Shown: positions 46,834 through 55,251 of the stretch, piece by piece
How the letters are laid out: each line of letters starts with the position of its first letter
Numbering within the stretch: the first letter of the stretch is position 1
Assembly (NCBI RefSeq): GCF_000214495.1
Contig: NZ_AFIJ01000035.1
Span: forward strand, 1-55,251
Source: Megasphaera lornae
GTDB lineage: Bacteria > Bacillota > Negativicutes > Veillonellales > Megasphaeraceae
DNA length: 55,251 nt
Reading direction: 5' to 3'
The notes under the pieces: model-generated
Told to the model about the DNA's origin: nothing
Databases searched by the model: none
The model's input: the letters and a program-made list of their open reading frames with translations, nothing else
Position numbers and translations under genes: made by a program

Positions 46834-46997
46834 TACTGTTATCAAAGTCGCAATATCGTGTAAGCATTTTTTACGTATTATATGTGACCATTTCCATATG
46901 CTCTTATAACTCATATATATTTTATATAATATTTATTCACACTCGCTTTACAATATCCCCTTTTTCATCCTTTGTATCTTCCTAAAAGTTATAAAAA

Positions 46998-47025
46998 AAA
47001 CACTGCGGTATATGCCGCAGTGTTT
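46998..47025 (-). terminator. Terminator of ftsH
   Basis: A perfect 10-bp stem (AACACTGCGG and CCGCAGTGTT, 6-base loop) is followed on the minus strand by a T run, right after the ftsH stop at 47030. Confidence 0.85.
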
Positions 47026-47029
47026 TCAC

Positions 47030-48970
47030 TTATTTCTTCGTATCGGAAGATTCAGGATTGCCCCACGGGCTGACAGCTTCCGCCTTTTCCGAAGTTTCGG
47101 TCTGTGCCGGCGGGGCAACGTTTTCTTGTACGTCCTCTTCACCTGCAGTTATCGCCGTTTCTTCCGGGGCTGTCAACGTCCCGTATTTTACTAAATTATC
47201 CACTTGTTTCCGATCAATAGTTTCCACTTCTATCAACGCATCGGACATATGTTTCAACGTATCCATATGTTCACGCAACATACGCAATACATCGTCATAG
47301 GCGGTCGTCACGATTTCATGCATTTCCCGGTCAATCAGTTCCGCCACGCCTTCCCCGTAATTACGTTCGTGTCCCAAATTTTTACCCAAGAATACCTGTT
47401 CCTGTTGTTCGCCGAAAATCATGGGGCCCAATTTCGGACTCATTCCCAACCGGGTAATCATTTGTCGTACAATCCGTGTGACATTCTGCAAATCGCCGGA
47501 TGCGCCGCTGCTGATTTCGTTAAAATAGACTTCTTCAGCCGCCCGTCCTCCCAAGGCGACACGAATTTGCGCCAAGTAGTACGATTTCGTTTCATACGAA
47601 CGATCTTCTTCCGGAAGCATCATCGTATACCCGCCGGCACGGCCGCGCGGAATAATCGTAACTTTATGTACCGGATCGGCTTCGGGCAACAAGTAAGCAA
47701 TGAGCGCATGCCCCGATTCATGTACGGCGGTCAAACGTTTTTCTTTATCGCTGATCACATGACTGCGTCGTTCCGGTCCGAAGCAAACCTTTTCGCTGGC
47801 TTCTTCCAATTCCGGCATGTTGATAATCCGTTTATCGGCACGCGCCGCCAATAAGGCGGCTTCATTCAACAAGTTTCCCAAATCGGCGCCGGTAAAGCCG
47901 GGCGTCTTTTTGGCAATAATCCCGAGATCCACATCTTTTCCCAAAGGCTTGCCTTTGGCATGCACTTCCAAAATGGCTTTTCGGCCGCGCAAGTCCGGCC
48001 GATCGACCGTGATTTGCCGGTCAAACCGTCCGGGACGCAACAAGGCGGGATCGAGAATATCCGGGCGGTTCGTAGCGGCAATGGTAATAATACCTTCATT
48101 GGCGCCGAACCCGTCCATTTCCACCAACAGTTGGTTCAAGGTCTGTTCCCGTTCATCATGTCCGCCGCCCAACCCGGCACCGCGCTGACGGCCGACGGCA
48201 TCAATTTCATCAATAAAGACGATGCAGGGCGCATTCTTTTTCGCTTGTAAAAAGAGATCCCGCACGCGGGAAGCGCCGACACCGACAAACATTTCCACAA
48301 AATCGGAACCGCTAATACTGAAGAAGGGAACGCCCGCTTCTCCGGCTACAGCACGCGCCAATAAAGTTTTCCCTGTCCCGGGCGGTCCGAACAGCAAGAC
48401 CCCCTTGGGAATTTTCGCACCAATATCATTGTATTTTCCGGGATTACGCAAAAATTCCACCAATTCCGATAATTCTTCTTTGGCTTCATCTTCGCCGGCC
48501 ACATCTTTAAAGGAAACTTTAATCTTCCCTTCGCCATGCAGCTTCGCATGACTTTTCCCGAAGTTCATAATTCGACCGCCGCCGCCCTGCGTTTGCTGCA
48601 TAATAAAGAACCATACGCCGATGAGAATTAAAATCGGCAATACAGAGCTCAATAAACTCATCCACCATGACGGTTGTTTCGGCGGCTTCGCCACGACATT
48701 GACATCGGCATTCCGCAAATCCGACATTAGAGCAGCATCTGTGGGCGCATAAGATGAAAAAGAAGTGCCATCCTTTAATTGTCCTGAAATGGAATGGTCA
48801 TCCGTAATTTGAACGGCATCCACTTTTTTCTGATGCACCTGGTTCAAAAAATTAGTATACGATATTTCCGATTTATCGACGTGATTCGTAGTGACGGCGT
48901 CAATAATCGTTACGGCTACTACAATAATCAAGAGATTTAACCCTACGTTACGCACAAATTTACTCAACAT
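47030..48970 (-). CDS. ftsH: ATP-dependent zinc metalloprotease FtsH
   Basis: Membrane-anchored AAA protease that degrades misassembled membrane proteins and regulators; 646 residues. Two N-terminal membrane helices (about 7-25 and 105-125) flank a periplasmic loop. The AAA domain has Walker [16 protein letters not shown], Walker [13 protein letters not shown] and the SRH region. The zinc protease motif is [12 protein letters not shown]. Length is typical. It follows hpt and tilS as in most Firmicutes and ends at a terminator. Confidence 0.98.
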   Translation of the reverse strand: MLSKFVRNVGLNLLIIVVAVTIIDAVTTNHVDKSEISYTNFLNQVHQKKVDAVQITDDHSISGQLKDGTSFSSYAPTDAALMSDLRNADVNVVAKPPKQPSWWMSLLSSVLPILILIGVWFFIMQQTQGGGGRIMNFGKSHAKLHGEGKIKVSFKDVAGEDEAKEELSELVEFLRNPGKYNDIGAKIPKGVLLFGPPGTGKTLLARAVAGEAGVPFFSISGSDFVEMFVGVGASRVRDLFLQAKKNAPCIVFIDEIDAVGRQRGAGLGGGHDEREQTLNQLLVEMDGFGANEGIITIAATNRPDILDPALLRPGRFDRQITVDRPDLRGRKAILEVHAKGKPLGKDVDLGIIAKKTPGFTGADLGNLLNEAALLAARADKRIINMPELEEASEKVCFGPERRSHVISDKEKRLTAVHESGHALIAYLLPEADPVHKVTIIPRGRAGGYTMMLPEEDRSYETKSYYLAQIRVALGGRAAEEVYFNEISSGASGDLQNVTRIVRQMITRLGMSPKLGPMIFGEQQEQVFLGKNLGHERNYGEGVAELIDREMHEIVTTAYDDVLRMLREHMDTLKHMSDALIEVETIDRKQVDNLVKYGTLTAPEETAITAGEEDVQENVAPPAQTETSEKAEAVSPWGNPESSDTKK

Positions 48971-49076
48971 ACTGCTCCTTTCGCATAATTTATCAAATTC
49001 TTAAGAATTCGACTCATATGTGCTTATCTTACCACAATTCTTAAAAAGCAACAACACCTCCTGTCCGGGATAGATG

Positions 49077-49616
49077 TTATGCCTGATACACGTTTTCTTT
49101 TAATACGCCGATATACGGCAGGTTCCGATATAAGCCTGCATAATCCAGGCCGTAGCCGACAACAAACGCATCGGGTATTTCAAAGCCGTTATACGTCACG
49201 GGCACTTCCACTTGTCGCCGTGACGGTTTACTCAATAAAGTGGCCAATTTTACGGAACGGGCACCCCGTTCTTGCAACAGCGGCACCAAATGGCTTAACG
49301 TCACGCCCGTATCAATAATATCTTCCACTACCAGCAAATCTTTACCGCGCACGTCTGTATCCAGATCTTTGCGAATCGTTAACGAACCGCTGGAAGTCGT
49401 GCCGTCGCCGTAACTGGAACAACTCATAAAATCAAATTGTACGGGGGCTTCTATCGTCCGTGCCAAATCGGTAAAAAAGGTCACCGCCCCTTTTAAAATA
49501 CCGCACAAAACAACCGGTTTCCCCGCATAATCCCGGGTAATGGCCCGCCCTAATTCCTGTACACGTTGTTTGATTTGTGCTTCTGTAAATAAAATTTCTT
49601 TAATATCCTGATGCAT
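49077..49616 (-). CDS. hpt: Hypoxanthine phosphoribosyltransferase
   Basis: Purine salvage with PRPP; 179 residues. The N-terminal block is MHQDIKEILFTEAQIKQRV. The PRPP-binding motif is LLVVEDIIDTGVTLSHL, and the C-terminal block FVVGYGLDYAGLYRNLPYIG is diagnostic. The ATG at 49616 lies inside the end of tilS, a 17-base overlap; the tilS-hpt-ftsH order is conserved in Firmicutes. Confidence 0.97.
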   Translation of the reverse strand: MHQDIKEILFTEAQIKQRVQELGRAITRDYAGKPVVLCGILKGAVTFFTDLARTIEAPVQFDFMSCSSYGDGTTSSGSLTIRKDLDTDVRGKDLLVVEDIIDTGVTLSHLVPLLQERGARSVKLATLLSKPSRRQVEVPVTYNGFEIPDAFVVGYGLDYAGLYRNLPYIGVLKENVYQA

Positions 49617-50976
49617 ATTCAGTTCCTCCCAGCAAGGTAATAATCCCGATTCGTTTCGTTTCCGCCTGCACGGCAAGGGTCGGGCACGCCCCCCGGCCGG
49701 CAAGCCACACTACCAGATTGCCCTGACAAAGTAAAGGAAGCGTTGCCCGCTGTGCCGGCATAAGATGTTGTGCTGTAAAAATTTTTTTCAACGCTGTCGT
49801 ATGGTCTTTACCAAGCCAGCGATCTCCCGGTCGACGACAGCGTAACACCGTGTCCGGCGACAACCGATCATAATCGATCAGCCATTGATTCGGCGCCGGT
49901 TTCACCGGCTTCGTCGTGACCTGCAATTGCAGTCGCCATGCTCCCAGCCTATATACTTGCGGAGTTCCGAAGGGAAGCGCGGCGGCAATTTCCGCCGTTC
50001 GGGATACAGGCGGCCGTGCAGTGCAAACCAACGCCTCATACGTACGTTGTACGTAAAACGCCCGCATGGCGAATCGTTTTCCCGGTTCTTTATCCAGCAA
50101 GTGCCGCACCGTCTCGACCTGTTCCAACGAAAGCCCCGTCATATGTCCCGTCAGCGCTTCGTACGCCCGACGTATAAGCCGGCGCTGCAAAGCCGTCGGC
50201 TGTTCTGCAAGACGTGTTTTCGATAAAACAATCCCTTCCGCCCGTACCTGTGCCGTCCGCCGATACGCCTCTTCCGTTTGTTGCCGCAGTACGTCATCTT
50301 CCGCCTGCACTACCGCGGCCAGTCGATTCAAATCGGCAATAATCGCCGGATTCAGTTGTGCCAGGAACGGCAAGTATTGAAGACGTAATTTATTGCGCGT
50401 GCAATGCAATTCATCATTGGTTTCATCATGACAAGGGTGTAAGTGCCGTCTTGCCGCATAGTCCGTAATTTCCGCCCGTGTTACACATAAAAAAGGACGA
50501 ATAATTTTCTCCCGTCGGGGACGCATGCCGGCCAATCCTGTCAACCCGCTCCCCCGCACCAAATGCCAGAGAACGGTTTCCGCCTGATCATTTTGGTGGT
50601 GTGCCACCGCAATGGACTGTGCCCGTATTTGCCGCTGTACGTCACGCAACAGCCGATACCGTTCTTCCCGCGCCGCCGTTTCCAACGATTGCTTGCGCCG
50701 TCGCGCCAAGGCCGGCACTGCCGTGCGGCGTATATAGCAGGGGCAGCCGCGTGCCGCCGCGGCTTGTTGCACCCGGCGTTCTTCATCGAACGCCGCCGTC
50801 CGTATACCGTGGTTAATATAGGCCACCGCAACTTCTATGTGCAGACGCTCCCGACAACGGGCAAGTACATCCAATAAAGCCAGCGAATCGGGGCCTCCCG
50901 AACAGGCCGCCAGCACGAGATCCCCGTCATGCACCAACCCGTGTTCCCGACAAAACGCCGCAACGCGCCCGATCAT
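49600..50976 (-). CDS. tilS: tRNA(Ile)-lysidine synthetase
   Basis: Converts C34 of the AUA-decoding tRNA-Ile to lysidine; 458 residues. The P-loop is AACSGGPDSLALLDVL, followed by VAYINHGIR and VAHHQNDQAETVLWHLVRGSGLTGLAGM. The middle and C-terminal TilS domains follow (LSPDTVLRCRRPGDRW). The ATG at 50976 overlaps the upstream stop as ATGA; the open frame extends to 51006. Confidence 0.95.
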   Translation of the reverse strand: MIGRVAAFCREHGLVHDGDLVLAACSGGPDSLALLDVLARCRERLHIEVAVAYINHGIRTAAFDEERRVQQAAAARGCPCYIRRTAVPALARRRKQSLETAAREERYRLLRDVQRQIRAQSIAVAHHQNDQAETVLWHLVRGSGLTGLAGMRPRREKIIRPFLCVTRAEITDYAARRHLHPCHDETNDELHCTRNKLRLQYLPFLAQLNPAIIADLNRLAAVVQAEDDVLRQQTEEAYRRTAQVRAEGIVLSKTRLAEQPTALQRRLIRRAYEALTGHMTGLSLEQVETVRHLLDKEPGKRFAMRAFYVQRTYEALVCTARPPVSRTAEIAAALPFGTPQVYRLGAWRLQLQVTTKPVKPAPNQWLIDYDRLSPDTVLRCRRPGDRWLGKDHTTALKKIFTAQHLMPAQRATLPLLCQGNLVVWLAGRGACPTLAVQAETKRIGIITLLGGTEYASGY

Positions 50977-51905
50977 TTCGTACCTGCGCCGGCACCGCCG
51001 CGCCATGCCGCATCATGAAACGAATGGCGATAAAAGACGCCCTCCATTAAATCGCGTTCACTGGCCTGTATACCGGGTAAACCGTAATGACATAAAAAAG
51101 ACCAGAGAATCACCAATCCCGGCACAATAATTTCACTGCGATCGGCAGGCAGCCCGCGTACATGCCGCCGTTCTTCCGCCCCCATGCGATCCAGTCGCTG
51201 AATTAAAGCGGTCAACTTTTCCAATCCTATATAATACCCTTGTACTTGCTGCGGATCATACACGGTCAATCCCAATTCGACGGCTGCCGCCGCCGTAATC
51301 GTACCGCCCATACCGATCACCGTTTCCGCCTGTAACGGCATAGCCAGCCATTGTTTCTCACACCGGGAGACCAGGTCGTCCAAAGACAGTCCTTCCCGTT
51401 CCCGCTGCTCTTGTAAACGCACGGCGCCGACAGGATAACTATGCGACCAATGCACGTCGCCCCGCATACCCGAAGCGACTTCGCTGCTGCCGCCGCCGAT
51501 ATCCACCGTAAGCACACACTGCTGTGCCGGCAGCTCCGCCGTCACCCCGCAAAATCCCAAGGACGCCTCTTCCCAACCGGTAATGGCGCGACAATGCCAG
51601 CCGAAACGGGCACGTACTTCCGCCAAAAACGCTTTGCCGTCCTTGGCTTCCCGTACGGCACTGGTCGCCACCACGCAAACCGGCACCTGCGCCAACCGGG
51701 AACGCCAACGTTCCAATACGGCAAAAGACGCCTGCATCCCCGCCTCGGACAACCGTCCGGTTTGCTCCGCATGAAGTCCCAGCCGCGTGGTCTCCACCTG
51801 TTTGGGAGAAAGCACCCAACGATCGCGACTCTCATCTTTCCAACCCGTCATGAGTCGCAACGAGTTCGTCCCCATATCAATGACCGCATATTCTTGTTTT
51901 GTCAT
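50973..51905 (-). CDS. ppx: Exopolyphosphatase / pppGpp phosphohydrolase family protein
   Basis: Short Ppx/GppA protein of 310 residues from the ASKHA fold. Visible are the phosphate loops IDMGTNSLRLM and TVDIGGGSSEVA, then VIGMGGTITAAAAVELG and the end of the catalytic domain around LPADRSEIIVPG. It lacks the C-terminal HD-like extension of E. coli Ppx, as is normal for this short group. Whether it cleaves polyphosphate or pppGpp cannot be told. It is coupled to tilS by a 4-base overlap. Confidence 0.9.
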   Translation of the reverse strand: MTKQEYAVIDMGTNSLRLMTGWKDESRDRWVLSPKQVETTRLGLHAEQTGRLSEAGMQASFAVLERWRSRLAQVPVCVVATSAVREAKDGKAFLAEVRARFGWHCRAITGWEEASLGFCGVTAELPAQQCVLTVDIGGGSSEVASGMRGDVHWSHSYPVGAVRLQEQREREGLSLDDLVSRCEKQWLAMPLQAETVIGMGGTITAAAAVELGLTVYDPQQVQGYYIGLEKLTALIQRLDRMGAEERRHVRGLPADRSEIIVPGLVILWSFLCHYGLPGIQASERDLMEGVFYRHSFHDAAWRGGAGAGTK

Positions 51906-51944
51906 GATTTATCTCCTCTAGTATCCTCGTGCGAATGAAAAACA

Positions 51945-51974
51945 AAAAGAGCATCCCGGTGGGAATACTCTTTT
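51945..51974 (-). terminator. Terminator after the S1-domain gene
   Basis: A stem (AAAAAGAG and ATCCC against GGGAAT and CTCTTTTTT, small mismatches) between the S1 gene and ppx carries a T run on both sides. Confidence 0.7.
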
Positions 51975-52001
51975 TTCTGCCCCAATCTTTCTCATCCGAA
52001 A

Positions 52002-52433
52002 TCAATCAGCATGCCGTGCACCGCGGCCACCGCGCTTCGATTCAGTATTGCGTTTCAAATCCATGAGACGTTCGTCGCTTTCTTTGAGAAATTTACTGAG
52101 TCGATCCTCAAACGAGGCGGAAGAAGCCGTACGACGATTGTCAAACCCGCTATGCTGCCGAAATTCACGATGCGGACGAAATTCCTTTTTTTCCGGCATC
52201 GGTTGCGCCTGTTTAATGGATAAGGCAATTTTTCCCTTATCATCAACCGCCAAGACTTTGACCTTTACTACATCTTGCACTTTCAAAAAATCGTGAACAT
52301 CTTTTACATATTCATTGGCTACTTCTGAAATATGAATCAGCCCCACCTTTTTATCGGGAAGCTCTACAAATGCCCCGAATTTCGTAATCCCTGTCACAGT
52401 GCCTTCCAACACCTTGCCTGCTTCGATTATCAT
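52002..52433 (-). CDS. S1 domain RNA-binding protein
   Basis: A 143-residue protein. One S1 OB-fold domain (about 5-75) has the classical LEGTVTGITKFGAFVELPDKK segment in two parts, GLIHISEV and VKVLAVDDKGKIALSIK. A basic, Arg/His-rich tail (about 80-143) follows. Similar proteins (YabR/CvfD group) act in translation or general stress in Firmicutes, usually next to divIC as here. The ATG at 52433 is the family start, although the AGGAGG site is 13 bases upstream, which is rather far. Confidence 0.88.
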   Translation of the reverse strand: MIIEAGKVLEGTVTGITKFGAFVELPDKKVGLIHISEVANEYVKDVHDFLKVQDVVKVKVLAVDDKGKIALSIKQAQPMPEKKEFRPHREFRQHSGFDNRRTASSASFEDRLSKFLKESDERLMDLKRNTESKRGGRGARHAD

Positions 52434-52551
52434 GCTGACGTATATTCCTCCTTGTATGCTCCGCATTATTGCTGAAGCGTATAACGCTATTATAATAAAA
52501 AGCCCTGAAAAATTCAATAAAAATTGCCTATTTTACTGATTTTTACAGTAA

Positions 52552-52890
52552 TTATCGTTTATAAGGAATTTCTCCCGGTTTGGCCAACCCGAATTGTCGC
52601 CGCGCTTCTTTGACAACTTCCTCCGGATCTTCCAGACGGGCTTTTTGTTGTTTCAACACCGTGTTTTCCTGTTGGAGTTGTTGTTTTTGCTGCATCGTCT
52701 GCCGCATATTATCATGAATTCTCCATAACTCCGCCCCGCGATATGCCAAAAAGAAGAGTCCCGCCAAAATAATCACCGCACGTAGCAGGCGATACATGGG
52801 AAAAATACGATATGTCGTTTTACCGTGCCGTCCGTTCCGCCGACGAAGCCGACGTTGCGGCCGTCTGTGCCGCTGCTCTTGGGGTACCAT
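52552..52890 (-). CDS. Septum formation initiator protein (FtsB/DivIC family)
   Basis: A 112-residue cell-division protein. It has a very basic N-terminal cytoplasmic stretch (about 1-33) and one membrane helix (about 35-52, YRLLRAVIILAGLFFLAY). A coiled coil (about 60-90, rich in Gln and Leu) and the family end EVVKEARRQFGLAKPGEIPY follow. It would join the FtsL/FtsQ-DivIB division complex. The start at 52890 has GAGGAGG upstream. It is followed by the S1-domain gene, as in other Firmicutes. Confidence 0.92.
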   Translation of the reverse strand: MVPQEQRHRRPQRRLRRRNGRHGKTTYRIFPMYRLLRAVIILAGLFFLAYRGAELWRIHDNMRQTMQQKQQLQQENTVLKQQKARLEDPEEVVKEARRQFGLAKPGEIPYKR

Positions 52891-53003
52891 GTCCAGCCTC
52901 CTCTTTTATTCGTATCACGTATAGTATACCGTTATTTTTATAAGATAGAAAGTCTCTTGCCCAAATTTATAGGAAAAGTGATGACTTTTTTCCGCTTCCT
53001 TCT

Positions 53004-53009
53004 TATAAT
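53004..53009 (+). promoter_or_regulatory. Likely -10 box of the FAD-linked oxidase gene
   Basis: A perfect TATAAT lies 43 bases before the start at 53052. The -35 region is poor, so activation by a regulator is possible. The ribosome site AGAAGGA is near 53040. Confidence 0.4.
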
Positions 53010-53051
53010 GAAGAAGAGAAAGTAATTTTGTAAAAGAAAGAAGGATGTTGT

Positions 53052-54455
53052 ATGTCCTATGAAAAAGTAACCGCATCGGTTCAAGCCCGCTTACGACAAA
53101 TTGTCGGCGCCGCCTATGTCCTGACGGAACGGGAAAAGATGCTGCCATATAGTCATGATGAAGTGACGGATCCCTCCTATCACCACCTCCCCGAAGCGGT
53201 GGTGCTGCCGGCCTCGGCGGACGAAACGGCCGCCGTAGTAAAATTGGCCAATACCTGTCACATTCCCGTCGTTCCCCGCGGCGGCGGCACGGGATTGGCC
53301 TGTGGCGCCGTCCCCATCTATGGCGGTATCGTTCTCAGTACGGAACGATTGAATCATATTTGTGAAATCCGTCCGGACGGCCTGTACGCCGTCGTCGAAG
53401 CGGGGGTGCGTACTGCCGATTTGCAAGCCGCCGCGGAAGCCCGCGGCCTGTTCTATGCCGGCGATCCGTGCAGCGGCGATTCTTGCTGCATAGGCGGTAA
53501 CATCGCCACCAATGCCGGCGGTAATCGTGCCGTCAAATACGGTACCACCCGCCATCAAATTTACGCCCTGCAAATCGTCAATCCTACCGGTCATATTCTG
53601 TCTGTCGGGGCGCCTTTACGTAAACAATCTACCGGCTATTGTTTGGAACAGCTGCTGGCCGGATCGGAAGGCACCTTGGGTATTATTACGCAAGCCACAC
53701 TTAAACTCTTCCCCAAACCGCCCTATTGTTCGGATATACTGGCGGTTTTCCCTACCGCCGAAGCGGCCGTCACGCTGGCCTCGACACTTTTACAAAAGGG
53801 AATCCTGCCGACCTGTGTGGAATTTTTGGATCAAACCACCCTGCACGCCATCGCCGACTTTTTGCAAGAACCCTTGCCGGGACAAGCAGACGGACATTAT
53901 GTCATTATTGAAATGGAAAGTGCCGATGAAGACGAACGCGATCGTCATCTGTTACAACTGGACGAATATTGTCGTGCCGGCGGTGCTTCCCAAGTCTTAT
54001 TGGCCGAGTATAAAAAAATTTGGCATTTACGCAAATCCTTTGCCGAAGCCGTGCGCGCCGAAAGCCTTTGCGTCAGCAAAGAAGACGTGGTAGTCCCGAT
54101 TGAACGGGAAGCGGAACTGCTACAAAAAATCGCCGCCACAACCGCCCGTTACCGCTTGACCGTCCGACTGGCCGCCCATGCCGGCGACGGCAATCTGCAT
54201 CTCAATATTCTCAAACCGCCCGCCGAAGACTACGACGCTTGGCAACGCCGTGTCCAAGCCCATCAGCAGGAATTATATACCTATATTTATCAGTTGGGCG
54301 GACGCCTTTCGGGAGAACACGGCATCGGCTATAAACGTAAACAGTTAATGAAAAAATTCACAAATCCCGAAGAATTGGCCATGATGAAAGCCATCAAACA
54401 GGCCTGGGATCCGAATAACATTTTAAATCCGGGAAAAATTTTCGATCTGCCGTAA
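53052..54455 (+). CDS. FAD-linked oxidase, GlcD/D-lactate dehydrogenase family
   Basis: A 467-residue flavoprotein oxidising a 2-hydroxy acid such as glycolate or D-lactate. The PP-loop FAD domain has VVPRGGGTGLACGAVP, then DPCSGDSCCIGGNIATNAGG and the FAD-binding LLAGSEGTLGIITQATLKL. The C-terminal domain carries the His-containing AAHAGDGNLHLNIL, and GEHGIGYKRKQLM precedes the family end WDPNNILNPGKIF. The length also matches LctD of electron-bifurcating lactate dehydrogenases, but no etfAB genes are adjacent. It is the only gene on its strand here. A decayed copy of its 3' end lies directly downstream. Confidence 0.92.
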   Translation: MSYEKVTASVQARLRQIVGAAYVLTEREKMLPYSHDEVTDPSYHHLPEAVVLPASADETAAVVKLANTCHIPVVPRGGGTGLACGAVPIYGGIVLSTERLNHICEIRPDGLYAVVEAGVRTADLQAAAEARGLFYAGDPCSGDSCCIGGNIATNAGGNRAVKYGTTRHQIYALQIVNPTGHILSVGAPLRKQSTGYCLEQLLAGSEGTLGIITQATLKLFPKPPYCSDILAVFPTAEAAVTLASTLLQKGILPTCVEFLDQTTLHAIADFLQEPLPGQADGHYVIIEMESADEDERDRHLLQLDEYCRAGGASQVLLAEYKKIWHLRKSFAEAVRAESLCVSKEDVVVPIEREAELLQKIAATTARYRLTVRLAAHAGDGNLHLNILKPPAEDYDAWQRRVQAHQQELYTYIYQLGGRLSGEHGIGYKRKQLMKKFTNPEELAMMKAIKQAWDPNNILNPGKIFDLP

Positions 54456-54499
54456 GATCTTCCGGTATTTATACTTTACAACAGTATATTCTTGACGTG

Positions 54500-54832
54500 C
54501 ATAAACCGCTGCCGCTGTCCCGGCCCCTCTTTAGAACCGAAATACAGCCACGTGACCGTCCGACGGTCACTCATGCCGGCGGCGGGCGAGTTGTCGCCGT
54601 CGACTACGCTACCCGGCACGAATAATATACTTATAGTTATCCGTCGGACAAACACCTTTCAGGATCCCCCGGAATCGACGATACACGCCGACAAGTCAAA
54701 AAAATGCACGGCTCCCGCAACAGCGGCCATGAGGAAAGCCGACAAACAGGCCCGAGATCCGGAGAAAATGTTCCTTCTTCTGTAAGGTTTTCTGTTCTTT
54801 GTACTTTACAAGAACATATTCTTGATGTATTA
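54500..54832 (+). pseudogene. Decayed duplicate of the 3' end of the FAD-linked oxidase gene
   Basis: This stretch repeats, in order and with gaps and many substitutions, the end of the preceding gene plus its downstream flank. Matching islands include TGACCGTCCGAC with ATGCCGGCG (54171-54186 in the intact gene; near 54555-54580 here). Next are AATnATATAC and ACnCCTTTC (near 54273-54311 and 54622-54662), and GCCnnCAAACAGGCC with GATCCG (near 54392-54414 and 54739-54761). The flank ACTTTACAA and ATATTCTTGA follows (near 54473-54497 and 54803-54825). An open frame in it ends ADKQARDPEKMFLLL, a ghost of AIKQAWDPNNIL. It has no ribosome site and is not expected to be made. Confidence 0.75.
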
Positions 54833-54854
54833 TATAGCCATATATTGAATATAC

Positions 54855-54966
54855 AATCTTCAGGGCAGGGTGTAATTCCCGACCGGCGGTATAGTCCGCG
54901 AACGCTACGGCGTACGATTTGGTGTAATTCCAAAACCGACAGTATAGTCTGGATGAAAGAAGATGT
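54855..54966 (+). promoter_or_regulatory. FMN riboswitch (RFN element)
   Basis: The conserved RFN core is readable. It starts ATCTTCAGGGCAGGGTG, continues AATTCCCGACCGGCGGT and AGTCCGCGA, and has the later GATTTGGTG, AATTCCAAAACCGACAGT and AGTCTGGATGAAAGAAGA blocks, with the closing P1 pair ATCTTC and GAAGA. It binds FMN and controls the downstream riboflavin gene. Confidence 0.96.
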
Positions 54967-54990
54967 ATACCTATTCTTTTGGTTGCATAA

Positions 54991-55030
54991 AAAAAGCCCT
55001 GAAACTGTCATTCAGTTCGGGGCTTTTCTT
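54991..55030 (+). terminator. Riboswitch-controlled terminator
   Basis: A hairpin (AAAAAGCCC plus TGAAACTG against CAGTTC and GGGCTTTTCTT) follows the RFN element by about 25 bases and precedes the ribosome site AAGGAGG (55071-55077). This fits FMN-induced termination before the riboflavin gene. Confidence 0.85.
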
Positions 55031-55086
55031 AGTGTATCGCTTCTTATCACTACGTACCCCGCTAAACCCAAAGGAGGATATCATTT

Positions 55087-55251
55087 ATGACAACCCAAAA
55101 ACGACCTTTCCATACCGTTGAAGAAGCCTTGGAAGAGCTGCGTGCAGGACATCTGATTATCGTCACCGATGATCCGGATCGGGAAAATGAAGGCGATCTC
55201 ATCTGCGCGGCTCAATTCTGTACGACTGAAAATATGAATTTTATGGCCACC
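55087..55251 (+). CDS. 3,4-dihydroxy-2-butanone 4-phosphate synthase (RibB or RibBA), partial
   Basis: The first 55 codons only; the gene runs off the right edge. The frame reads [20 protein letters not shown], then [13 protein letters not shown], which is the metal-binding acidic loop of DHBP synthase, and NMNFMAT. The enzyme makes the four-carbon riboflavin precursor from ribulose-5-phosphate. Many Firmicutes fuse it to GTP cyclohydrolase II (RibBA), which cannot be judged here. The ATG has AAGGAGG 9 bases upstream, and the FMN riboswitch lies before it. Confidence 0.93.
   Translation, partial: MTTQKRPFHTVEEALEELRAGHLIIVTDDPDRENEGDLICAAQFCTTENMNFMAT

Larger units (their letters stand above)
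46721..47029. other. Intergenic region between birA and ftsH
   Basis: A 309-base, very AT-rich gap without a gene. It contains the birA promoter (46806-46833) and the ftsH terminator (46998-47025). I see no BirA-box-like palindrome in it. Confidence 0.5.

Noticed and set aside
53052-54455. Electron-bifurcating lactate dehydrogenase operon (lctBCD)
   Set aside because: The length fits LctD, but no etfA/etfB genes are adjacent, so I keep the general GlcD/D-lactate dehydrogenase family call.
54492-54785. 97-residue plus-strand open frame
   Set aside because: It is the decayed duplicate of the oxidase gene tail; composition and lack of a ribosome site argue against a real gene.

Overview
The window reads as chromosomal DNA of a diderm Firmicute (class Negativicutes). 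A Megasphaera/Anaeroglobus-like Veillonellaceae is my best guess, inferred from gene content and not tested by a search. Firmicute traits are a CIRCE-controlled groESL, a DivIC/FtsB-like protein, an AT-type permease next to threonine ammonia-lyase, a PdtaS/PdtaR-like kinase with an ANTAR regulator, and crotonase plus 3-hydroxybutyryl-CoA dehydrogenase of butyrate metabolism. Outer-membrane traits are an RND pump with a lipoprotein adaptor and two autotransporter-like beta-barrel proteins. I see no rRNA, tRNA, CRISPR array, prophage or intact insertion sequence.

Layout. 1-5000 (minus): one operon of an ECF S component, a DUF3592 protein, folE, folP, folB, folK, then an OmpR-type regulator and a kinase that lacks a sensor. 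5101-6204 (plus): a membrane acyltransferase. 6316-8022 (minus): crt and hbd. 8267-9813 (minus): a sugar kinase of the FGGY family broken by a one-base frameshift. 9914-14512 (minus): a MarR-RND efflux operon with its own palindromic operator. 14911-16473 (plus): a SpoVB/MurJ-like flippase. 16678-19327 (minus): an amino-acid permease and threonine ammonia-lyase. 19565-21204 (minus): a TGS/uridine-kinase-like nucleoside kinase, also split by a frameshift in an A tract. 21374-26661 (minus): upp, rpiB, tsaC/sua5, prmC, prfA, a DUF1385 protein and rpmE. 26827-28778 (minus): groEL and groES. 28893-34567 (minus): thiL, tsaE, tsaB, rimI, tsaD and the kinase/ANTAR pair. 34702-36135: a DUF438/hemerythrin/PAS protein. 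36324-41440 (minus): an accessory-looking block with two paralogous outer-membrane proteins, an orphan BrxF-like P-loop protein and a repeat-built secreted protein. 41722-46720 (minus): lysS, greA, dusB, coaX and birA. 47030-52890 (minus): ftsH, hpt, tilS, ppx/gppA, an S1-domain protein and a divIC-like gene. 53052-54455 (plus): an FAD-linked hydroxyacid oxidase. Behind it lie a decayed duplicate of its own 3' end, an FMN riboswitch with a terminator, and the start of ribB/ribBA, cut by the window end.

How the genes work together. Most of the window is housekeeping: folate, t6A tRNA modification (TsaC/Sua5, TsaB, TsaD and TsaE are all present), translation release, chaperonin, salvage and proteostasis. 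The least ordinary items are a FolE homologue with several catalytic positions replaced, a BrxF-like protein with no BREX neighbours, tandem barrel proteins, a four-module secreted protein with a long leader, two one-base losses in A tracts, and the ghost duplication next to the FMN riboswitch.
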